From NCBI RefSeq assembly GCF_028009165.1, contig NC_079244.1, positions 3,968,001-4,032,000 of the forward strand: a stretch of DNA of 64,000 nucleotides, given 5' to 3'. How positions within the stretch are numbered: position 1 is the stretch's first letter; every line of letters begins with the position of its first letter. Below the pieces are notes generated by a model, which had not been told where the DNA came from, ran no database searches, and saw only the letters and a program-made list of their open reading frames with translations. The stretch is from Akanthomyces muscarius (lineage: Eukaryota > Ascomycota > Sordariomycetes > Hypocreales > Cordycipitaceae). A program made the position numbers and the translations under genes. Below are positions 57,817 to 64,000 of this stretch, piece by piece.

Positions 57817-60054
57817 CCCTATAGTCGCTACAGCATTGCAGCATCCAGCGACCACCTTTGGCAACCTGCAGGCAACTGAGCATGCCTACATGCGGATAAA
57901 CTTGGGCATGTCGTGCATTCAGCAGGATTTAGGTTACTGCGCTCGCTTTCGCTTATTAGGCCATACATCAGGATCTATGCCCTTCAGCTTCTCGATTCCA
58001 CTGCTTCGTTGTAACCCTAGCAAGGCTAAGATGCCTCCCTCGACAGCGATTCAAATCACCAAACGTCACTGCGTACCCTAGAGTAGAAAAGCCAACAGAA
58101 CGCCCTCCCTCGCGGACTCAACTTGGGCGAGTTGGGTCGAGCTCTCCCTCCGCCCCATCACGTAACGACCAGGAGACATGCTGACCGTTTCCTTCCCCAT
58201 CGTCGCCTGTGAGGTCAGCTCATCAGCCGAGCGAGATGTCTTAGAGGCTGGTCTTCAAAGAAGATTGCCTGGACTAGCACCTTCTGTTCCACCGAGTACC
58301 AGCTCCCGACAGCTAATTAAGATCATGTAATTTTATCGGCATTCGTCGTCGAAGCGCACCTGGACTGACATGGACCTTTCACTGGTAGTGTATCTAGCCC
58401 ACCCTTTATCTAGCCCCGACGTTCGCTGCGACCTACACTCGGGAGTGCCGCGCTGAAACACCAGCGCCGGTGGTTTAACAGCACGATGGATATTCTTCCT
58501 TTCAATTCCCATCATTTTAGTCTCAGACTCGGCGCCGCCACCATCCTCGTGACTTTTTGTCTCGGAGTGAAAAGAGCACCCCAAACGAGCCTAAAAAGAC
58601 AACACACGTAAGCCACTGGCCAACGTAGAACGGCTGAGAGCCCTGCTAGAGACTCCTTGGCGCTCCTTCATTCCCGTGGACTGGTAACATACAAAAGCTC
58701 ATGGTCCGCTGATGAGGCTTGCAAAGAGAACAGAGCGAGAGGACATTAAAAATGGAGAAGGTAAATCCCACGTGATAAAATGCCGCCGGTGCCCGTTTCG
58801 TTTCAACAAAGCCAACGACTCTACTCGTCTGTGTGACAAGGAAAAAGGAGATATCTCCCCTGCCAATGCTCAACATAGAGTAACAATGCTTCATGCTATA
58901 CTACTCTACTGCGTGCTACTATTATCTACGGTGCACGCGCAACCAGGTAAGCTTTCAAGCAGTTGAAGATTCGGGCCGCGCTGCCCAACACGCGAGTGCC
59001 GGACTGCTAACAAGTGCAACCCTACGCATAGTGGACACCGGCAGCCGCAATCTTCTATTCAGAGGCCGCATGGCCATTTCAGATTCTCCAGTCAAGGCCG
59101 TTCATGATGCATACAGACCAGAAACGTCAGCGGCAGACAGAGACGCGACACTGGGTAGAGAAGCGACATGAGGACTTCGGGCAACGATGGGGAAGGGGGG
59201 GCAAGGGCGAGGACGAGGGCCAGGGCGAGGTGGGAGACGGCGCAACAAAGCAGCAGCGGCCTGGGCGCAGCTTTGAGTGTACACTTGCCAGCAGCAGCAG
59301 CAGCACCAATAGACGTATAAAATATACATTGCTAATACCATTAATACAAACATGACATGACTTCTGGCGGTGGTGTTTTCAACCAGTCAAACAGCACGAT
59401 TAGTGAGCTAGAGGGAACTGGGGGCGGTGGAGCAACACTGGGGGACATGGACACGCTGGCGGCGTGGCCGGCCAGTGAGAGCCCTCGGCGCTGCCAGTGA
59501 TCGCTCAGACAGGCCCAGCCGTGGCCAGCGCACGTGCGATAAATGGCTCTGGGGTGGTGCGCCACTCCGGCAGTCGAAAGTGCATGAGTACCACCGCAGC
59601 GAACCAGGCTGCAGAAGCAGGCCCGCAGGCAAGCACCAAGCAGGCAGTACCAGCGCCCCGAGACATGCATGGAACATGGCATGGAAGGCATGCGAGCCAG
59701 GATTCCCGAGTTAGTTACCAGTATTTCCTTGCGCGCTGGAGCTGTTTCCCAGAAGCCCGTCCCAGGCTCTCGGGACTGCAACAGGGCATGCACGTACCAT
59801 GCACCCCAGGCTCTTTCCGCCTTTTCCTCTCCTCCCTTTGTAAATACGTACCGACAGCCAGTTGTCTTTTCAGCCCAACCACCCACACACACTCTCGAGT
59901 TTGCCACGATTAACCGACGGACACTGACCGACTGGTCACTCCCGCCATTGCGCGGTAGCCATTCGAGGAGCGGAACCATGTCCTACTACGGAAGTTGGCA
60001 GTCCACATCAGCTATGACTGGTGCAAGCCGACGGCCTGATGGCAGCACGTCTGC

Positions 60055-60092
60055 GCACTGCACACTGCACACTGCACAACTGCAAACTGCAC
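60055..60092. repeat. Imperfect CACTGCA/CTGCAAA direct repeat
   Basis: Five or so copies of a 7-9 base unit (CACTGCA, with variants) in direct orientation. It lies in the gene-poor region before the ABCC gene. Confidence 0.8.
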
Positions 60093-60225
60093 GCCTCTGC
60101 ATTTGTAGCTCTTTTGATTATTCTTGCATGCACCCAAGATGAGTGCCGGTGCCACCATCACCACCCAGCCATCCAGCCAGTGCCGGATTCCCTGCCAGCT
60201 CGTCTACACTAGTGTGTGTACTCCG

Positions 60226-60239
60226 TACTGGTACCAGTA
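60226..60239. repeat. 14-bp palindrome TACTGGTACCAGTA
   Basis: A perfect inverted repeat immediately downstream of a TACTCCGTA motif (about 60219-60227). It resembles a dimeric binding site but could be chance. Confidence 0.75.
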
Positions 60240-62132
60240 TGTGCATAACCGGTGGTACCGAGCCACCGAGCCATGATGCAGGATGTGCTGCTAGACCAAG
60301 ACAGGAAGTTTCTAACGTTACAGATTAGCGCCAGCGGATTTTGCGCATTGCACTTTTTCTCCGTAGCCTTTTCTTTTCCGCCGGCGTGCCCTATTTCTGT
60401 TTTATTATGGGGCTGAGGACCTCGTTCAGCATTTGTCGGCAAAAAAGACGGGCCTGAGCCAGCGAGCCAATTGCATGACATGGTATATTCAAGGCTGGGA
60501 TTTAGCTCATTTACGAGGTCCAACCAGCATGTTGTCTGTAATCAAAATTCTCGTTTATTACCCAATGCTACGCTGCAAGGCAAAAGTAAATGCCCAGCAT
60601 CCACAAGGCGAGATATGCCCGGGCTTTGCAGACAAAGACTGTCTTTACGCCGACCGTGCGGGGAACAAAGGCAGAAAGCAAGTCGCTGCATCCAAACGAG
60701 CCCGGCAATAAACGTGCGTGTAGTGGTAGTCACGTACGAGCATCTTGATGAATGCAGTGCCAATATATATCAGATACCTGCTGTGACCGAGCCGACTTTG
60801 CAAGCAGCCACTGCGCAACAGGGTGCGACACGCTAGACCTCATCAGCGAATCCAGCTACGCTTTTACCGGAATCTCCATGCACCACCAAACAAATAATGG
60901 GCCCTCGTCTACACTAGTCAATGTACCAACAAACACCAATACCAACTAAATTTATCTCTACTGGTAGTGTGGTTGACAGCCGACAGGCTTGCCATTCTGT
61001 GTGCCACTGCTTGCCTGCATGCCTTGTTTGGACACTACCAATTTACCAGTAGGTATCTCTGCATCCTACTGCACCCTGCCGCACAATTTGTCAGTGGCCG
61101 TTTGAACCCTTCGTCACCTTGTCCTTATGCCTTCACCGGCTCTAGTGAAACTGGGCAATGCTGCCGATCCGAGGCTAATTCACAAACCTCGTACTCAGTA
61201 GGCGTTGCTTTCGCAGCTTCTTCCCCTTTGATCCATGGTCGAGATGAGAAGACGCCCTGTTTTTTTTTTTTTTGCTCACTTATTTCTGGCCCCCAACGAC
61301 GCCATGTAATTCCATCCCATCCTCCTCCGCCGCCACCCGTCCACGTGGAAAGACGCAGTTCGGTGGGAAACGCGACGGAGAGAGCAGCGCGTCATAAGTT
61401 CCTCTACACCCTCTTTCTAGTCCATGCATGTGCTCACGTGTGCGTCCTGTGATGATGGTGCTGCCAACGGCCAATCAATAATAATATTCTGTCCGAGCAA
61501 AACGTCAATGCTGGTCCTTGGGCTATCTGGTGGTGTCAGGCCAGCAAAACAGTTCGTCAGCGCAGTGCTGCTGACCACCAATGTACCAGGCTAAAACGGT
61601 CACCTCCACCAACACTGTCACCATCCTTGGTCTACTGTTTTATTTATTTATTTTGTTTTTCTTCTGGTCGCTCGCGCCCCCAGGATCCTCTCTCCTATCC
61701 CCACAAGCAGTGCCACGCCACTCTTTCCTGCCCCCAAAAGGGCCAAGCAGTGTCCCCCCGGGCCGCTTCGATCATCCCCGTTTCTTCGATGCTTCTCCGC
61801 AAGTACGTGCCAGAGAGCCCCGACCAAAGCTGGCAAATACACAGATGCGATAAGTTGCGGCCGACATTTCCGTTCCAACTGTGGCTTACTGGGAAAGCCC
61901 CAGTCCCACCATCATCCGTTTCCCATGTTCTCATAATCCTGGCACTTATGGGCGCTACCAACAACACTCGTCTCATTGTTGGGCCACCTCCGCCCATTTT
62001 CCGCCTCCAACATCTTAAAAGCCAAAGTGGCGCAGATGCTCTCTGCTGAGGCGTCCTTCATCTAGTACTCTGCCGGAAAGGCATCGTCTCGTTTCTCGTC
62101 CTTGCTGGTCCAGCTCGGACGTGGGTGTCAAG

Positions 62133-64000
62133 ATGCTCGACGAGATGGACACTCAGTTTGGCCCCGCCGATGCTGGTCGCTTCGACTTCACTATCCTGTT
62201 CGAGCATGCCATGCTTGTCCTGGTGCCTGCAGGAATCCTCGTCTTGGCTCTGCCAGCATTCTTAAACGCCGCCCGAGCCGTTCGCCAAGCTCGCTCGGGT
62301 GCTCTGCTCTGGCTTAAGCTCGTGGTTGGCGTTGCCCTTGTCGTCATCCAACTCGCCAGTCTTGTTCTTTGGCACAGTGCTGCTCGCACAACCGTCTCGC
62401 TCGCGGCATCTGTCATGTCCTTCGTCGCTTCTTTCTGTGTCCTCGCAATTATATACATTACGCACATCTATACCGTGCAATCTTCAGCATTGCTGAGCGT
62501 CTTCTTATCCATCACCATGCTCTTCGACATCACCATGGCTCGGTCTTACTTCATGAGAGGCGACTTGGGTACTATTGCCGCCCTGCAGATAGCAATTGCT
62601 TCGCTTAAGCTCGTGCTTGCTGTTTTGGAGGAGATGCCTAAGCGCGACTTACTCTATTCCGACAAAATGCGTGATAACGCGGGCTCGGAGCAGTTTAGCG
62701 GCTTCTGGAATCGTTCCATGCTGATATGGGTCACTCGCCTTGTGGTGGAAGGCGCCCGGAGAAACCTAAGAGTGGAAGATCTTCCACCGATCGGCCAGAA
62801 ATACAGCTCCGAGCAGCTCTTCGACCGCTTTACCCCGTTCTGGAAGAAAACTATAGCTGCCAACGAATCGAAACGACCGCTGGTCAGAGCCGGGTTTCGC
62901 ACGCTCTACTGGGAGCTTCTCAGCCCGGTACTCCCTCGGCTTTGTCTCGTTGGCTTTTCATTTGGTCGACCGTTTCTGATGCAACGTGTCATGGATAGCA
63001 TCAGCAGCGGCACGATTTCTCAATCCAAAATCAATGGCCTCATCGGCGCTACGATCCTCATCTTTGGAGGCTTAGCGGCAAGTCGCTGGCCTTTTCGAGT
63101 GACATTGTTCATGAACTAACATATCTGCCCAAAGATCTCAAGAGCAATCTCCGAGCGACTCCAATATCAAGCAAAGACCTCTGTACGAGGAATCCTAGTT
63201 GTTGCCATCTATGATAAGATCCAGCGACTAGGAATGGAAGACTTGGCAGCCTCGGCCGCTGTTTCTCTGATGACGGCAGATATCACTGGCCTGGACCAGC
63301 TACTAACTAGACTGCATGCTACCTGGGCTTCTTGTGTTGAGCTCGGCCTTGGCATATTTGTCCTTTACAAGTTCGTTGGCGCAGCTTGTTTCTTGATCTT
63401 CATACCCACCATCAGTAAGTCCATTCTATCACGTTCATTGCGTTTGGCCGCACTAAACTTTACGATTATAGTTGCCTCGGTAGCGACGTATTATACCTCA
63501 AAGAAGATGCAAGGAGCCAGGACCGTCTGGAACGAGAAGATTCAGTCGCGTGTCGCCTCAACCTCTAATGTTTTGGCCCAGCTCAAGAGCATCAAAGCCA
63601 TGGGACTGACGACCGCCATATCGAAGTTCTTGCAGGAAAAGCGACTAAGCGAGATTAATACGTCGATGACCGAACGCAATGCACGAATCTTCATTTTTGC
63701 CATCTGTAAGAAAGCAATAATCTAACACGCTTTCGGGCACAGACAAAAGAGGACTTGAACTGACCTGCGCTTTACAGATGCTTTTGGAAACACAATGGCT
63801 CCAGTCGCCGTCTTTGCTGGCGCTCGATTTTGGACGCGAGCTGCCAACCCCATGACTGTACCCGAAACATTTGCCACATACGCCGTCGTTTTGATAGTTG
63901 CCCTGCCTATCAGCGAGCTTCTGGGTTATCTTCCGTATTATGCTGGCGGATGGGCCTGCTTGATGCGCATTCAGAAGTTCCTATTGCTCCCCGAAATCTC
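62133..64000 (+). CDS. ABCC-type ABC transporter, N-terminal part (3' truncated by window)
   Basis: A full-size ABC exporter of the multidrug-resistance-protein (ABCC) group, starting MLDEMDTQFGPADAGRFDFT. The coding part inside the window has four exons: 62133..63077, 63135..63414, 63472..63705, 63778..>64000. The N-terminal TMD0-like part has several hydrophobic helices (about residues 20-180); then come a linker (SEQFSGFWNRSMLIWVTRLV, a motif of fungal ABCC) and the first ABC transmembrane domain (LGIFVLYKFVGAACFLIFIP, VASVATYYTSKKMQ). No Walker A is reached. Intron 1 (63078..63134) has a GC-AG border (GCAAGT donor, AACTAAC branch); intron 2 (57 nt) is in phase and stop-free. Substrates cannot be deduced; roles in detoxification or secondary-metabolite export are typical. 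Confidence 0.9.

Larger units (their letters stand above)
57207..62132. other. 4.9 kb gene-poor region upstream of the ABCC transporter
   Basis: No gene could be supported. It holds an 18-bp palindrome (57799-57816), TACTCCGTA-type motifs (57524 and 60219), a CTGCACA-type direct repeat (60055-60092), a palindrome TACTGGTACCAGTA (60226-60239), a (CAG)n-like run near 59283-59297 and a T run (61260-61273). Frames up to about 210 codons appear on both strands, but their composition is not protein-like. Confidence 0.5.

Noticed and set aside
59341..59979. 212-codon minus-strand frame in the gene-poor region
   Set aside because: Composition is unlike protein, Cys/Trp scatter is random, and several other overlapping frames are equally open.

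Overview
This 64 kb window is nuclear DNA of a filamentous ascomycete, most likely a sordariomycete and plausibly Hypocreales. The evidence is the gene set: a velvet regulator VelB, a Cch1 calcium channel, a SUN-family wall protein and an ABCC transporter, all with filamentous-fungal sequence character. Introns are short (50-220 nt) with GT-AG ends, CTAAC/CTGAC-like branch points and C/TAG acceptors. I see no transposase, rRNA, tRNA, CRISPR array or plasmid feature. The exact genus cannot be read from the window.

Layout: the 3' end of CCH1 (to 2063, +); a small two-TM protein (3908-4258, -); HIS1 (5078-6237, -); velB (8901-10605, +); a GRGGxGN-repeat protein of the DUF3602/Par32 type (11414-11877, +); uroporphyrinogen decarboxylase (12351-13633, -); EMC6 (14042-14461, +); a GTPBP1/2-type GTPase (14627-17242, -); SEC9 (18309-19651, +); a Dhr2-like DEAH helicase (20477-22774, +); SDHAF3 (22870-23304, -); HPM1 (23734-24944, +); an ING/PHD protein (25177-26499, -); HOS2 (27837-29321, +); a SUN protein (29966-31337, -). 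A gene-free stretch of 6.6 kb follows. Then come a three-finger zinc-finger protein (37982-39715, +), a DGAT2-type acyltransferase (40573-42118, +), APN1 (42698-44162, +), BUB1/MADBUB (44475-48106, -), enolase (48502-50053, -), PNO1 (51404-52280, -), MDM31 (52767-54977, +) and HCR1/eIF3j (56025-57206, -). After a 4.9 kb gene-poor stretch the window ends inside an ABCC transporter (62133 onward, +).

Almost all of this is housekeeping: heme, histidine, lipid and glycolytic enzymes, ribosome assembly and translation, ER/mitochondrial biogenesis, DNA repair, spindle checkpoint and chromatin. Neighbours do not form a pathway cluster. Exon structures were rebuilt by hand from splice signals, reading-frame phase and family conservation, and every joined model keeps frame across its junctions. 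They include very short exons in HIS1 (17 and 35 nt) and HCR1 (22 and 16 nt).

The most interesting observation is that the BUB1 gene carries both Mad3-type KEN boxes together with a kinase domain, so it looks like an unsplit MADBUB gene. Retention of its first intron would end translation at once and give a 343-residue Mad3-like product. Other points are two TGACTCA (Cpc1/Gcn4-type) sites just upstream of HIS1, a GC-AG intron in the ABCC gene, and a recurrent palindromic TACCTA/TAGGTA motif in at least 15 intergenic places.
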